Positions 9,375 through 18,343 of a stretch of 64,000 nt of DNA are shown here, piece after piece. This DNA is from Candidatus Pelagisphaera phototrophica (GTDB taxonomy: Bacteria; Verrucomicrobiota; Verrucomicrobiia; Opitutales; Opitutaceae): contig NZ_CP076039.1 in assembly GCF_014529625.1 (NCBI RefSeq), positions 1,736,001 through 1,800,000 on the forward strand, given 5' to 3'. Under the pieces are notes generated by a model. The model was not told where the DNA came from. It saw only the letters and a list, made by a program, of their open reading frames with translations, and ran no database searches. Positions within the stretch are counted from its first letter, which is position 1. Each line of letters starts with the position of its first letter. The position numbers and the translations under genes were made by a program.

Positions 9375-10883
9375 ATGCCCGCTTCTGTTGCAGATTCTCT
9401 AATACCTGTCCTTGAGATGAAGGAAATCGTGAAGACATTTCCAGGGGTAAAGGCTTTGAAAGCAGTGTCGCTGAAGTTGAAAAAGGGGGAGGCCTTGGGT
9501 TTGGTTGGGGAGAATGGAGCGGGGAAAAGTACGCTCATAAAAACGCTCGGTGGAGTTCACTTGCCAGAATCTGGAGAAATACGATTAGGGGGGCAATGTG
9601 TGTCACTCACCACGCCATCCGTTTCTCAGTCGCACGGAATCGCGATCATCTATCAGGAGTTTAATTTAGCCCCAAATCTTACTTCTAGTGAAAACCTTTT
9701 TTTAGGCAAAGAAGTGACGCGACATGGATTCATCAACCACAGTCGCGAGGAGGATCTTACTCGCGAGCTATTTTATCGCTTGGGGATGGACATTGATCCG
9801 CGAGCGAAATGTCGGGATCTTACGGTTGCGGAACAGCAGACCGTGGAAATTGCGCGGGCTCTAGCGGCGGATGCTCAGATAATTGTAATGGATGAGCCGA
9901 CCGCGGCGCTTAGCAAGCAAGAGGTCGATAAGCTTCTAGCTATAATCGAGGATTTAAAGCGGGAGGGAATATCGATCATCTATATCAGCCATCGGCTGGA
10001 GGAAGTCTTTGCGATTGCCGATAGAATTACGGTCCTGCGCGATGGTGAGAGCGTTGGCGAATCGGCTACAGCCGATGTATCTAAAAACCAGCTGATTGAA
10101 TGGATGGTGGGTCGTCCCATGGAGGAGGAGTTTCCGAAGCGAAAAGTAGACCGGGGACCTGTATGCTTGAAAGTGGAAGGACTGTCACGGGGTTGTGCCG
10201 TGCAGGATGTTAGTTTTGAACTCCATGAGGGTGAAGTTTTGGGACTGGCCGGGCTTGTGGGGTCCGGAAGAACCGAAACGGCTCGATTGTTGTTTGGAGC
10301 GGATCCGGCAGATTCAGGATCGATCTTCATGAAGGGGGCTAAAATTGATTTGGGAAATCCGAGGGATTCTATCGAGCGTGGAATCTGTTTGCTGACGGAG
10401 GATCGGAAAGAGCAGGGCTTGATCCTCATTCATTCGTCTGTCGAAAATTTTGGACTACCCAATCTCAAAGAGTTCCAAGAAAACGTCTTCATTAGCCAAG
10501 GTGCGGAAGTCGACGCATTCAAGGGCCATGTCAACAGTTTGAAAATCAGGCTATCCAATCCTTCTCGGAAAGTAGGGGAACTCTCTGGAGGGAACCAGCA
10601 AAAAGTTGTAATTGCAAAGTGGCTACAGCGCAATGCGGATATTTTTATTTTTGATGAACCCACACGAGGTATTGACGTTGGGGCCAAATACGAAATTTAT
10701 CTGTTGATCAACCAACTCGTGAAAGGGGGCAAATCGGTCCTGTTGATAAGCAGCGAACTTCCCGAAGTTATTGGAATGTCTGACCGGATAATCGTGATGA
10801 AAGAGGGACGTATTCAGGGTATAGTTAACGATGCCCAGCGGGCGTCTCAGGAGGAAGTGTTGGAAATAGCTCTAGGAGAATAG
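9375..10883 (+). CDS. Sugar ABC transporter ATP-binding protein, RbsA/MglA type
   Basis: A 502-aa protein with two fused nucleotide-binding domains, the usual size and design for ribose/galactose/xylose type importers. NBD1 has Walker A GENGAGKST at 45-53, a signature region LTVAEQQTVEIARAL and Walker B IIVMDEPTAALS. NBD2 has the typical degenerate Walker A GLVGSGRTE, signature LSGGNQQKVVIAKWL and Walker B IFIFDEPTRGIDVG. It powers import of a monosaccharide from the cytoplasmic face. The permease gene follows after 11 bp and the binding protein gene is next, so the three form one transporter. The substrate cannot be named from sequence alone; the neighbouring esterase and mutarotase point to a plant or algal sugar. 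Confidence 0.95.
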   Translation: MPASVADSLIPVLEMKEIVKTFPGVKALKAVSLKLKKGEALGLVGENGAGKSTLIKTLGGVHLPESGEIRLGGQCVSLTTPSVSQSHGIAIIYQEFNLAPNLTSSENLFLGKEVTRHGFINHSREEDLTRELFYRLGMDIDPRAKCRDLTVAEQQTVEIARALAADAQIIVMDEPTAALSKQEVDKLLAIIEDLKREGISIIYISHRLEEVFAIADRITVLRDGESVGESATADVSKNQLIEWMVGRPMEEEFPKRKVDRGPVCLKVEGLSRGCAVQDVSFELHEGEVLGLAGLVGSGRTETARLLFGADPADSGSIFMKGAKIDLGNPRDSIERGICLLTEDRKEQGLILIHSSVENFGLPNLKEFQENVFISQGAEVDAFKGHVNSLKIRLSNPSRKVGELSGGNQQKVVIAKWLQRNADIFIFDEPTRGIDVGAKYEIYLLINQLVKGGKSVLLISSELPEVIGMSDRIIVMKEGRIQGIVNDAQRASQEEVLEIALGE

Positions 10884-10894
10884 GTGCTCGCAAA

Positions 10895-12241
10895 ATGAGA
10901 TTGAAGACTTTAAATTTCGGATTGGGTGAATATGGCATGGTGCTCGCTCTCATAGGGCTCTGCGTCTTGTTTAGCGTGTTGACCCTGAATCGGCAGTCGG
11001 GAGAGGGCATTGCGGCTGAAAGGGAGCTCACTAAGGTTGTGCTTGATCAGTTTCCAACCGAAGGAGTTGTCCTCGTCGTAGGTGCGGAAAACACGTCTTC
11101 GGCTACGATGGCGGAGAACGTGTATGCGAGTGTAGTTTCTGCGAACAGAGAAAATGTCCGGATGGTTGTGGGTGGACCCAGAGACCTGCGCGATGAGCTG
11201 GATGGGCTTGTCGCTGAGAGTGGTGGGCTCGCTGGGATTGTTACCGGTGGAGACGCTTCCAAGTGGCTCGTATTGGAGCAAATCGAGCAAAACTATCCCG
11301 CTTTCGAATCCTTTGAGATAGTCGTGCCACGCGAAAGACTTTGGCCTGATTTCCTAAAAGCGTCCAATCTCCTCGCCATTGTAGAGCGGATTGTGGTGAT
11401 CGCCATCATAGCCATTGGCATGACGATGGTCATCATAACGGCGGGCATCGATCTTTCCGTCGGCAGTTTGATTGCGTTGTCTGCGGTGATTGGAGCTACC
11501 GTGGTTAAGCATATGGGTGGCCCTGAAGCTGCGGGCTGGGTCGTCGTTCTTGGGTTTTTTGCCGGAACTATCAGTTGTGGGCTCATCGGCATGTTTGCGG
11601 GTGGGCTGGTTTCACGATTCAAGGTAGCCGCGTTTATCGTTACATTGGGGATCATGATGATGGCTCGGGGGCTCGCCTTCATGACGACGGGTGGTTTCTC
11701 CATTGATCAAGTGCCGGACTCGTTTGTTTGGCTAGCGCAGGGTAGGCTTTGGGGGATTCCAAATACAGTCATTCTTTTGGCAGTAGTTTACTCAACCGCC
11801 CACTTATTTATGTCTCACACACGTTATGGACGTTACATATACGCAGTGGGTGGAAATGCGGAAGCAGCTCGTTTGACCGGTGTTCCGGTGGGAACGGTGA
11901 TTGTGCTCGTCTACACCGTAAGTGGACTGGCCGCCGGACTAGGAGGGTGCTTACAAGCCTCTCTCGTACGAGCGGCGGCACCCAACATGGCCAATATGTA
12001 CGAGCTCTATGTGATCGCTGCCGTAGTAGTGGGGGGAACGAGTCTATCGGGAGGTTCGGGTAGAATGTTTGGTACTCTAATTGGTGCGTTCATTATAGCG
12101 GTGATTCAAAATGGGATGAACCTGCTCGGTATTAAGAGCTATGCCCAAATGTTTACACTCGGTGCGGTGATAGTTCTCGCTGTGCTGCTCGACAAAGCCC
12201 GCCAAAATGGAGGGTTTCGGCGGTTGTTGCGAGGAAGGTAG
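10895..12241 (+). CDS. Sugar ABC transporter permease, RbsC type, with extra soluble insert
   Basis: A 448-aa membrane protein. The permease core is plain: GMTMVIITAGIDLSVGS, TLGIMMMARGLAFM, YAVGGNAEAARLTGV and VVVGGTSLSGGSGRMFGTLIGA are hallmark strings of BPD_transp_2 permeases. RbsC-type proteins are usually near 320-340 aa; the excess lies between the first membrane segment (residues 14-31) and the second, where about 110 residues (roughly 35-145) form an alternating strand/helix soluble segment (VVLVVGAENTSSATMAENV, VRMVVGGPRDLRDEL, LAGIVTGGDASKW). That part would sit in the periplasm. The start ATG 10895 follows AGGAGA at 10874-10879. See findings for the insert. Confidence 0.93.
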   Translation: MRLKTLNFGLGEYGMVLALIGLCVLFSVLTLNRQSGEGIAAERELTKVVLDQFPTEGVVLVVGAENTSSATMAENVYASVVSANRENVRMVVGGPRDLRDELDGLVAESGGLAGIVTGGDASKWLVLEQIEQNYPAFESFEIVVPRERLWPDFLKASNLLAIVERIVVIAIIAIGMTMVIITAGIDLSVGSLIALSAVIGATVVKHMGGPEAAGWVVVLGFFAGTISCGLIGMFAGGLVSRFKVAAFIVTLGIMMMARGLAFMTTGGFSIDQVPDSFVWLAQGRLWGIPNTVILLAVVYSTAHLFMSHTRYGRYIYAVGGNAEAARLTGVPVGTVIVLVYTVSGLAAGLGGCLQASLVRAAAPNMANMYELYVIAAVVVGGTSLSGGSGRMFGTLIGAFIIAVIQNGMNLLGIKSYAQMFTLGAVIVLAVLLDKARQNGGFRRLLRGR

Positions 12242-12479
12242 CGATTCGCCCCACAACCCCCAGGTTTCCGAGCCAAGGCCAAGACGGAGAGAACGATACT
12301 TACGCCAAAGCGAGTGAGCTGTGACTCTTCCTTGGACCTAGTGCAGGATCGATGAGATGCTCACCCCACTTTTAAAGTTCGGAACTTGAATTCGTTTAAA
12401 TCAGTGGAACGGGAAGGTTAATCGCTTGCCAGATCCTCTCAAAAGCGGATCAATGGATTTAGTTCAATTTATCCCTAGT

Positions 12480-13454
12480 ATGAATATTCGAAATCTCCTT
12501 TCACTTCTTCTTTCGGTCCCTCTGATTTTGTTGGTATCCTGCTCTAACCCCGGGTCGGGAAAGGGATCGCCTGTTACGGTGAGAGGAAAGATTGGAATGA
12601 CCTGTATGGACCTGACCAATCCTTTTTTCAAGCTCATAGCTAATGTGATGGAAGAAGAGGCGTTGAAATATGGATACAGCCTTGTCGCATTGGATGGGGC
12701 GAACGATGGGGCGGCTCAAAATTCTCAGCTAGCTGACTTTGTGGCCCAGGGCTACGATGCGATTTTCCTGAACCCTGCAGACTCGAAGGCGGCGGCCGAA
12801 GGGGTGCGAAAAGCTCATGCTGCTGGGATTCCCGTTTTCACTTTCGATATCCAGATCGATGATTCCACAGTCGGGGAAATGGTGACTTCCCACATTGGCA
12901 GTGACAATTTCCAAGGAGGGCAATTAGCGGGGAAGAGCATGATGAAGGCCACGGGGAATCGTGGAAAGATTGCTATTGTTGGCCTACCCGAAGTGACTTC
13001 TTGCATCCTGCGGGTGGAGGGTTTCAAGGACTATCTCAAGAACAATGGGGGAAATCTGGAGATCGTCACGGAGCTCAATGGAAAGGGGAATCGAAATGAA
13101 GGTTTCGCGGTAACCACGGACATCTTACAAGCTCACCCTGATATAGTCGGGATTTTCGCGATCAATGATCCCTCTGGTTTGGGAGCCTACGCCGCAGTAG
13201 CTAAGGCGAATCTGACCGACCGCATTACAATAGTCGCCTTCGATGCCTCTCCTGCTGGGAAGCAAGGGGTTTTCGAGAAGAAGCTCTTCGACACGCCTCA
13301 GCAATTTCCTAGAAAAATGGCTGAAGGGACAGTCCAGTCATTCATCCGCCATTTGCAAGGGGATGAGGTGAATAGGAGCATTTTCATACCCTGTTCGCAC
13401 TACTACTATGAAACAGCGGTCAACGACGAGAGCCGTATTAACGAGCAGTGGTAG
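12480..13454 (+). CDS. Sugar ABC transporter substrate-binding lipoprotein, RbsB type
   Basis: 324 aa from ATG 12480; the frame is open from 12426 but the ATG chosen gives a proper lipoprotein signal (MNIRNLLSLLLSVPLILLVSC, Cys21). The mature part has the periplasmic-binding-protein-like 4 fold: GMTCMDLTNPFFKLIANVMEEEA, GYDAIFLNPADSKAAAEGV, VFTFDIQIDD, GIFAINDPSGLGAYAAV and IVAFDASPAGKQGV. It captures a monosaccharide and delivers it to the RbsC/RbsA-type pair encoded just upstream. The 238 bp before the start contain no recognised element, so it may have its own promoter, as often seen for binding proteins that are made in excess. Confidence 0.93.
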   Translation: MNIRNLLSLLLSVPLILLVSCSNPGSGKGSPVTVRGKIGMTCMDLTNPFFKLIANVMEEEALKYGYSLVALDGANDGAAQNSQLADFVAQGYDAIFLNPADSKAAAEGVRKAHAAGIPVFTFDIQIDDSTVGEMVTSHIGSDNFQGGQLAGKSMMKATGNRGKIAIVGLPEVTSCILRVEGFKDYLKNNGGNLEIVTELNGKGNRNEGFAVTTDILQAHPDIVGIFAINDPSGLGAYAAVAKANLTDRITIVAFDASPAGKQGVFEKKLFDTPQQFPRKMAEGTVQSFIRHLQGDEVNRSIFIPCSHYYYETAVNDESRINEQW

Positions 13455-13948
13455 TTGAATGGTGGGGTGAGGCTATAAATGTTGTTTAAACCTGCTCTCG
13501 TGATGCGAGATCCTGTTCGCCAAGGGCGATCCCGATTGAATACATTTTGAAGCCGAGACAAGCGGTTTGTTTTAAGAGGGTTGATACTGCTTATCAGCAG
13601 TATGGAGCGATTGGCAGCAGGTTTGGTATTGAGAGGCTGTCCGGTTTTTTCGTAGCGCGGGCACCTGTGCCACGCCACGTTGGTTGAGCTTCTAGCGTGG
13701 ACTGCCGGGTCGACAGTCCCTACCCTCGGTTAAGTGCAATCGACGATCGCGTCTACAGTTTTTTCGGAAAATAGTATCCCCGAAGTAGCCTTTGGCTGAT
13801 TCTTTTATTCCGTCTTGCTCAGCGAGCGAACAAAGGATCCCGTTTATCCGGAATCAAGTTTTTTATATTGATAGATTGGTCGAACTCGAGTTCATGTTCA
13901 TCTGTCGCTCGTCGAATGAATCGATAGAGCCCAATCGGTATTAAGAAT
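13455..13948. other. Intergenic region carrying a structured repeat only
   Basis: 494 bp between the sugar-binding protein and the EF-hand gene. The supported content is the repeat at 13652-13734; I see no gene, terminator or operator in the remainder. Confidence 0.5.
13652..13734. repeat. Structured repeat, second copy of the 9246-9304 unit, plus a GTAGCGCGGGCAC hairpin
   Basis: 13652-13675 is a REP-like hairpin (GTAGCGCGGGCAC ct GTGCCACGC). 13676-13734 repeats the unit at 9246-9304: CCACGTT, the identical loop GGTTGAGCTTCT, then AGCGTGG, then GGACTG..CAGTCC and CTACC. The stem base change G to A on one side is matched by C to T on the other, so pairing is kept. Confidence 0.8.
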
Positions 13949-14266
13949 ATGAAAATGAATCATGCCTTACTCGCTGTGTTCGCAGTGCTCGTCTTCGGTT
14001 TAGCCGCCGGATTTTCTGCTACTAAGTTCCAGCAAAAGCAATTCGCGGAAGGGGATGCCAATGGCGACAAAAGCCTCAATAAAGAAGAGTATGTCGCCGT
14101 TAAGTTGGCTTCGGGCAAAAAATCTGCTCAGAAAAACAATAGGGAGTTTAATGAGGAAAAGGTAGCTGCCCGCCAAGCGAAAGCCTTCGGCAGACATGAT
14201 ACAGACGGAAATGGAAAGTTAAGCGAAGAAGAATTCTACGCTTCGTTCCCTGCTAGGAAGAATTAG
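13949..14266 (+). CDS. Small exported EF-hand calcium-binding protein
   Basis: A 105-aa protein with a signal peptide (MKMNHALLAVFAVLVFGLAAGFSA) and two canonical EF-hand loops: DANGDKSLNKEE at 36-47 and DTDGNGKLSEEE at 84-95. Each has Asp at position 1, Asp or Asn at 3 and 5 and Glu at 12. Such short EF-hand proteins are common in Planctomycetota and Verrucomicrobiota; calcium sensing or buffering in the periplasm is inferred. The gene stands alone with long flanking gaps; an ATG two codons downstream (13955) is an equally possible start. Confidence 0.85.
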   Translation: MKMNHALLAVFAVLVFGLAAGFSATKFQQKQFAEGDANGDKSLNKEEYVAVKLASGKKSAQKNNREFNEEKVAARQAKAFGRHDTDGNGKLSEEEFYASFPARKN

Positions 14267-14688
14267 TTCGGCCGGTTCGATTAATGGCGACTATCTCGGG
14301 TTAGTGGATCGATCGCTGTTGTGGATAGGATGTTCCTAAGGGAGTGCGAAAACATATCAAATATGAAGCGGCGAGTTAGGGCTGCCTTTCCGTTCGACTA
14401 AGCTCACGGCCGAAACCTTAAGCAGCCGAAATAGGACGAGCGAACGTGGCTGACTAGTGATCGTCATCCCTAGCTTTTAGCTCATTGGACGCTCTCTTCT
14501 TTTAGCCAGGAGCGCTTGTCGATTCTACTGTAGAGCGCTGGCGACTGTTGCACAGTGTCGGGGTCGTTCAGTTTAGATTCGGCCTGTTTTGGGGCCTCAA
14601 TGATCGGTAAACAAGATTTCGCAGGAGGTTTCGTACAGTTGACCTTTCCGTTCGTTTTCGAATGCTTAGGAGTTCGTAAAACTCATCT
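14267..14688. other. Intergenic region upstream of the MoxR-Bat operon
   Basis: 422 bp, expected to hold the operon promoter. The only structure I can point to is an imperfect inverted repeat with GGCTGC at 14380-14385 and GCAGCC at 14422-14427. No clear promoter hexamers are claimed. Confidence 0.4.
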
Positions 14689-15663
14689 ATGAAGACTTTG
14701 ATCGAGGATTCCTGCGCAAAGCTGGACAATGTACGCAAATGCTTATCGCAAGTGATAGTCGGGCAAGAGACATTGATTGAGCGTTTGCTACTCGCATTGC
14801 TTTGTGATGGGCATGTTCTGATCGAGGGAGTCCCAGGAGTCGCCAAGACACTCGTCATCACCACCTTGGCCCGCTCTATGGAAGCGACTTTTAGCCGCGT
14901 CCAGTTCACGCCAGATCTGCTGCCGAGCGATCTGATTGGGAGTCTCGTCTACGATCCGAAGGAGCACAGTTTTTCCGCCGAAAAGGGACCTGTATTCGCT
15001 AATTTGGTACTAGCCGACGAAATCAATCGAGCCCCTGCCAAGGTGCAGAGTGCCTTGCTTGAGTCCATGCAGGAAAAGCAAGTAACCTTGGGGAAAGAGA
15101 CCTTTCCTTTGCCTCATCCCTTTCTGGTGATGGCGACTCAAAATCCGATCGAGCAAGAGGGTACCTATGCACTCCCGGAAGCACAAGTCGACCGGTTCAT
15201 GTTTAAGCTTAAGGTTGGCTATCCCAGTATGGAAGAGGAGCATCAGGTTATGCGACGTATGGCCCGTACCGCTCCGAAGATTACCGTTGATCCTGTCATT
15301 CACCTCAACGAAATCCTCGATATGCGGACCTTGCTAGACAAGGTTTACATCGATGAGAAAGTGGAACGCTACATTTTGCGTGTCGTGGATGCCACGCGTA
15401 ATCCTGGAAGCTACGGACTCGATATTGCCCGTTACATGCGATTTGGAGCCTCTCCCCGGGCCACTATCTACTTGTCATTGGCCGCTCGCGGCTACGCCCT
15501 TCTCAACCAACGGGAGTTCACGGTTCCCCAGGATATCAAGGATGTGGCGGGGGATATTTTGAGGCACCGAATCGCCCTTTCATACCGGGCAGAGGCGGAA
15601 GGTTTGAGTTCGGATGACTTGATTATCCAGATTCTGGAAAACGTTCCAATTGTTGATGAATGA
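14689..15663 (+). CDS. MoxR-family AAA+ ATPase
   Basis: A 324-aa cytoplasmic ATPase. Walker A is GVPGVAKT (47-54), Walker B is LVLADEIN (106-113), followed by the MoxR-typical RAPAKVQSALLESMQEKQVT, ATQNPIEQEGTYALPEAQ(V)DRF and a C-terminal lid domain. MoxR ATPases act as chaperones that mature partner proteins, often those with von Willebrand factor A domains. The gene opens a tightly packed operon (MoxR, DUF58, a small membrane protein, two VWA proteins and a BatD-like protein), the classic arrangement. Its last codons overlap the DUF58 gene by an ATGA. The gene order supports assembly or activation of the membrane VWA complex. Confidence 0.95.
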   Translation: MKTLIEDSCAKLDNVRKCLSQVIVGQETLIERLLLALLCDGHVLIEGVPGVAKTLVITTLARSMEATFSRVQFTPDLLPSDLIGSLVYDPKEHSFSAEKGPVFANLVLADEINRAPAKVQSALLESMQEKQVTLGKETFPLPHPFLVMATQNPIEQEGTYALPEAQVDRFMFKLKVGYPSMEEEHQVMRRMARTAPKITVDPVIHLNEILDMRTLLDKVYIDEKVERYILRVVDATRNPGSYGLDIARYMRFGASPRATIYLSLAARGYALLNQREFTVPQDIKDVAGDILRHRIALSYRAEAEGLSSDDLIIQILENVPIVDE

Positions 15664-16529
15664 GTCTTAACGATGACAGTCGGCTCAATTTGCTCGAGTT
15701 GAAATGTCGCCGCCCGGTCGAACACGTTTTGGCTGGAGAGTACCGCAGTGTATTCAAAGGGCGGGGAATCGAATTTGAAGACGTTCGTCCTTACTTCCCA
15801 GGCGACGATGTTCGGGCAATGGACTGGAAGGTGACGGCCCGCACCAGAGTTCCGCATGTAAAACGCTACGTAGAAGAACGTGAGCAGTTCTTCTTTCTTT
15901 TGGTCGACCTGTCCGCGTCTACGTTGAGTGACCGGAATGGGGCAAAACGAAAAACAGTATCTGAATTTTGCGCGCTTTTGACGTTGGCGGCTCTGTCCAA
16001 TAATGACCGAGTCGGTCTGATCCTGTTTACAGATCAAGTCGAGCTCGTGGTCCCTCCAGCGAAAGGGCGTCAACAGAGTATGCGAATCCTGGATGTGCTT
16101 AACTCGTACGAGCCAAAAGGAACAGGTACACGTATCGATGTCGCTCTAGATGCCCTCGGGCATATGGCAAGAAAGCGTTCGGTAGCCTTTGTGGTTTCTG
16201 ATTACTATACGAGTGACTACGGAATCGACCTTCAAGCAGCGGGATTTCGGCATGATGTGATCGCAGTCAATTTGATCGAGCCTTTTGAGCTGGAGACTCC
16301 GGACGTGGGCTTGGCCCGATTGAGGGATGCGGAATCAGGAGAGGAGCGTGTGGTTGATTTTGGGACGGGAGTAGGGAAGCCGAATCCCAAGAATTCCCGG
16401 ATTAGAGAACAAATGCTCGATTGCGGTGTTGATCTTATCGATTTAAAGGTAGGCGACGATTGCGTCTTGGTCTTAGCGACGTTTTTCAAATCGAGGCAAC
16501 GAATGTTAGCCGGGGAGTCTGGAGGCTGA
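15660..16529 (+). CDS. DUF58 domain protein of the MoxR-Bat operon
   Basis: A 289-aa soluble protein with the DUF58 hallmark GRGIEFEDVRPYFPGDDVR followed by MDWKVTARTR (about residues 37-66). The remainder resembles a VWA-like fold: FFLLVDLSAS carries a DxSxS-like element and VAFVVSDYY a later strand. DUF58 proteins always accompany MoxR ATPases and are thought to be their clients or adaptors, though the biochemical role is unproven. The start ATG overlaps the moxR stop by four bases, which indicates translational coupling. Confidence 0.93.
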   Translation: MSLNDDSRLNLLELKCRRPVEHVLAGEYRSVFKGRGIEFEDVRPYFPGDDVRAMDWKVTARTRVPHVKRYVEEREQFFFLLVDLSASTLSDRNGAKRKTVSEFCALLTLAALSNNDRVGLILFTDQVELVVPPAKGRQQSMRILDVLNSYEPKGTGTRIDVALDALGHMARKRSVAFVVSDYYTSDYGIDLQAAGFRHDVIAVNLIEPFELETPDVGLARLRDAESGEERVVDFGTGVGKPNPKNSRIREQMLDCGVDLIDLKVGDDCVLVLATFFKSRQRMLAGESGG

Positions 16530-16541
16530 ATACAGTTCAAA

Positions 16542-17315
16542 TTGAATACGTTAACTAGAACTCAGATACTGATTGGGCTGATTTTCGTTGTATCGAAATT
16601 CGGTTGGGTCGCACTGGGATCAGACTCCGTCTCGATTCAATTGGATCGAGAACGGGATTACTACCCTGGCGATTTGGTTGAGCTAGAGGTGTCTATTCAG
16701 TTTAGCGCCTATGCGCGGTATGCGTTGCAAGAGCCCCGACACAGATCCGCTCGTTATCTTGAAACCCAGCCGTTTCCAGTGATGAAGTCTGAGAACGGCC
16801 CCTACGAGCAAAGGTGGATAGTTTTATACCAGATTAGTCGATCGGGTAGTATCGGGCTTGATGGAGGAAGCTTGAAGAATGAATCGAATGCTGAAAATAA
16901 TCCGATTCCTTTAGAAGCGGTTGTCATTACCTCTCAAGGATTTGGTGTCGAAAGCGATTCAAATGCGCCAGAGTTACTGGTAGATCAGTCAGCAAAAAAA
17001 GAAATAAGCAGGTGGATTTCAGTTCTGGTTGCGTTAGCGGGTGTTGCTTTGGGCACTTTTCTGTGGTGGAGGAGAAATACTCGTGTAGATAGACATGAGG
17101 ACGAGGTGAGATCACCGTTGATTGAAGCGGTGGAGGGCTTGTTGGCGAAGCTGGAAAGTGGAAAGCGACCCATGAACGAAATGGAGCTTTTTTTGCGTGA
17201 CTATTCGTCGGCCTGCTCGCCTTTACTCGTTGATTCTTTTGAGCGAATACTGTATTCAAAAAATGGAAGTATAGATGAGTTAGCGGACCGCTTGAGGAAG
17301 GAGTTTTCTCTATGA
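16542..17315 (+). CDS. Single-pass membrane protein of the MoxR-Bat operon
   Basis: 257 aa, read from TTG 16542; no better start is evident and GGAGG lies 18 nt upstream inside the preceding gene. An N-terminal hydrophobic stretch (ILIGLIFVVSKFGWVALG) is followed by a beta-rich exported part (VSIQLDRERDYYPGDLVELEVSI), a second membrane segment (ISVLVALAGVALGTFLWW, about 163-180) and an 80-residue cytoplasmic tail. The layout matches the DUF4381/BatD-like small proteins found at this position in MoxR operons, which bridge the periplasm and the ATPase, but I cannot assign the family with certainty. The 3' end overlaps the next gene by an ATGA. Confidence 0.75.
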   Translation: MNTLTRTQILIGLIFVVSKFGWVALGSDSVSIQLDRERDYYPGDLVELEVSIQFSAYARYALQEPRHRSARYLETQPFPVMKSENGPYEQRWIVLYQISRSGSIGLDGGSLKNESNAENNPIPLEAVVITSQGFGVESDSNAPELLVDQSAKKEISRWISVLVALAGVALGTFLWWRRNTRVDRHEDEVRSPLIEAVEGLLAKLESGKRPMNEMELFLRDYSSACSPLLVDSFERILYSKNGSIDELADRLRKEFSL

Positions 17316-18343
17316 GTTTCGCTTATCCATGGGTTCTGCTTGTATTTCCTTTGGCGGCTTGGGTCGCATTGTGGAAATCATCTTCCACAGGTTTGACGGT
17401 TGCCTCACTCGGACAATGGGCAAATTTAGAGAAGGGACGGGCTCGGTACCTGTGGCTGCTTACCGCGTTGGAACTTCTTTTCTACGGAGGGCTGCTGATT
17501 GCGTTGGCGAGACCGCAAGCCGGATCGAGTGAATCGATTGAGGAAGCGGAGGGAATCGCGATTGAACTACTCGTAGATGTGTCGAGCAGCATGGATCGCG
17601 CGATCGACCTTCCCGGCGGAGGGAGCAAGACTAGAATGGAGATTGCCAAGGAATTGCTGGAGCAGTTCATTCTGGGGGATGGGGAGCGCCTGACGGGGCG
17701 GTCGAGTGATCTGATTGGACTGATTAGCTTTGCCCGGTATGCGGATACGCGAAGTCCCTTGACTTTTGGGCACAAAGCCTTGGCCCAAATTGTAGGGAGC
17801 CTAGAGATACAGGATCGACCCAATGAAGATGGTACCGCCTATGGGGACGCGTTGACCCTCGCTTGCGCCAGATTGGAGAATTTGGATGAACTGAAGTCTT
17901 TGAATGCCTCGCGCAAGCTCGCGGAGATCGAGAGTCGAATTGTGGTTCTGCTTACAGATGGGGAAAATAACTCTGGGAATCACTTGCCCCTTGAAGCGGC
18001 TGGGCTGGCTAAGCAGTGGGGGATCCGCGTCTACACGATTAGTCTTGGGGATGCCGGCGGGGTTCAAGGAATCGACAAGGTCTTTGAGGAGTCTGAGTTC
18101 TCTACTGCGGAACTAACGCTCCAAAGGATCAGCGATGAAACCGGTGGAGTCTTTAGGCGAGCGCCCAACTATGAGGCTCTAAAATCGATATACGAGGAGA
18201 TTGATTCCCTAGAGCGCTCGAGTATCGAAACGCGTTCCTTTGAGATCGTATCGGAATGGTATTGGCTGCCATTGACATTGGCGCTTCTTTTCTTGTGTGG
18301 GCGTATGATACTGCAAACCACTTGGCTGAGGGTCGCTTCATGA
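17312..18343 (+). CDS. batA: BatA-like membrane von Willebrand factor A protein
   Basis: A 343-aa protein with two N-terminal membrane segments, a VWA domain and a C-terminal membrane segment (WYWLPLTLALLFLCGRMIL). The MIDAS metal site is intact: DVSSS at 89-93 and LTDGENNSG further on; SPLTFG is the central threonine region. This is the size and order of BatA (Bacteroides aerotolerance) proteins, which sit in the inner membrane and work with BatB-E and a MoxR ATPase in periplasmic stress tolerance. It overlaps its neighbours on both sides by ATGA, so it belongs to a strictly coupled operon. The gene symbol follows family resemblance and gene order. Confidence 0.85.
   Translation: MSFAYPWVLLVFPLAAWVALWKSSSTGLTVASLGQWANLEKGRARYLWLLTALELLFYGGLLIALARPQAGSSESIEEAEGIAIELLVDVSSSMDRAIDLPGGGSKTRMEIAKELLEQFILGDGERLTGRSSDLIGLISFARYADTRSPLTFGHKALAQIVGSLEIQDRPNEDGTAYGDALTLACARLENLDELKSLNASRKLAEIESRIVVLLTDGENNSGNHLPLEAAGLAKQWGIRVYTISLGDAGGVQGIDKVFEESEFSTAELTLQRISDETGGVFRRAPNYEALKSIYEEIDSLERSSIETRSFEIVSEWYWLPLTLALLFLCGRMILQTTWLRVAS

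Noticed and set aside
14380-14427. Terminator or riboswitch upstream of the MoxR operon
   Set aside because: Only a 6-bp stem (GGCTGC/GCAGCC) with a long imperfect interior is present and no T-run follows.
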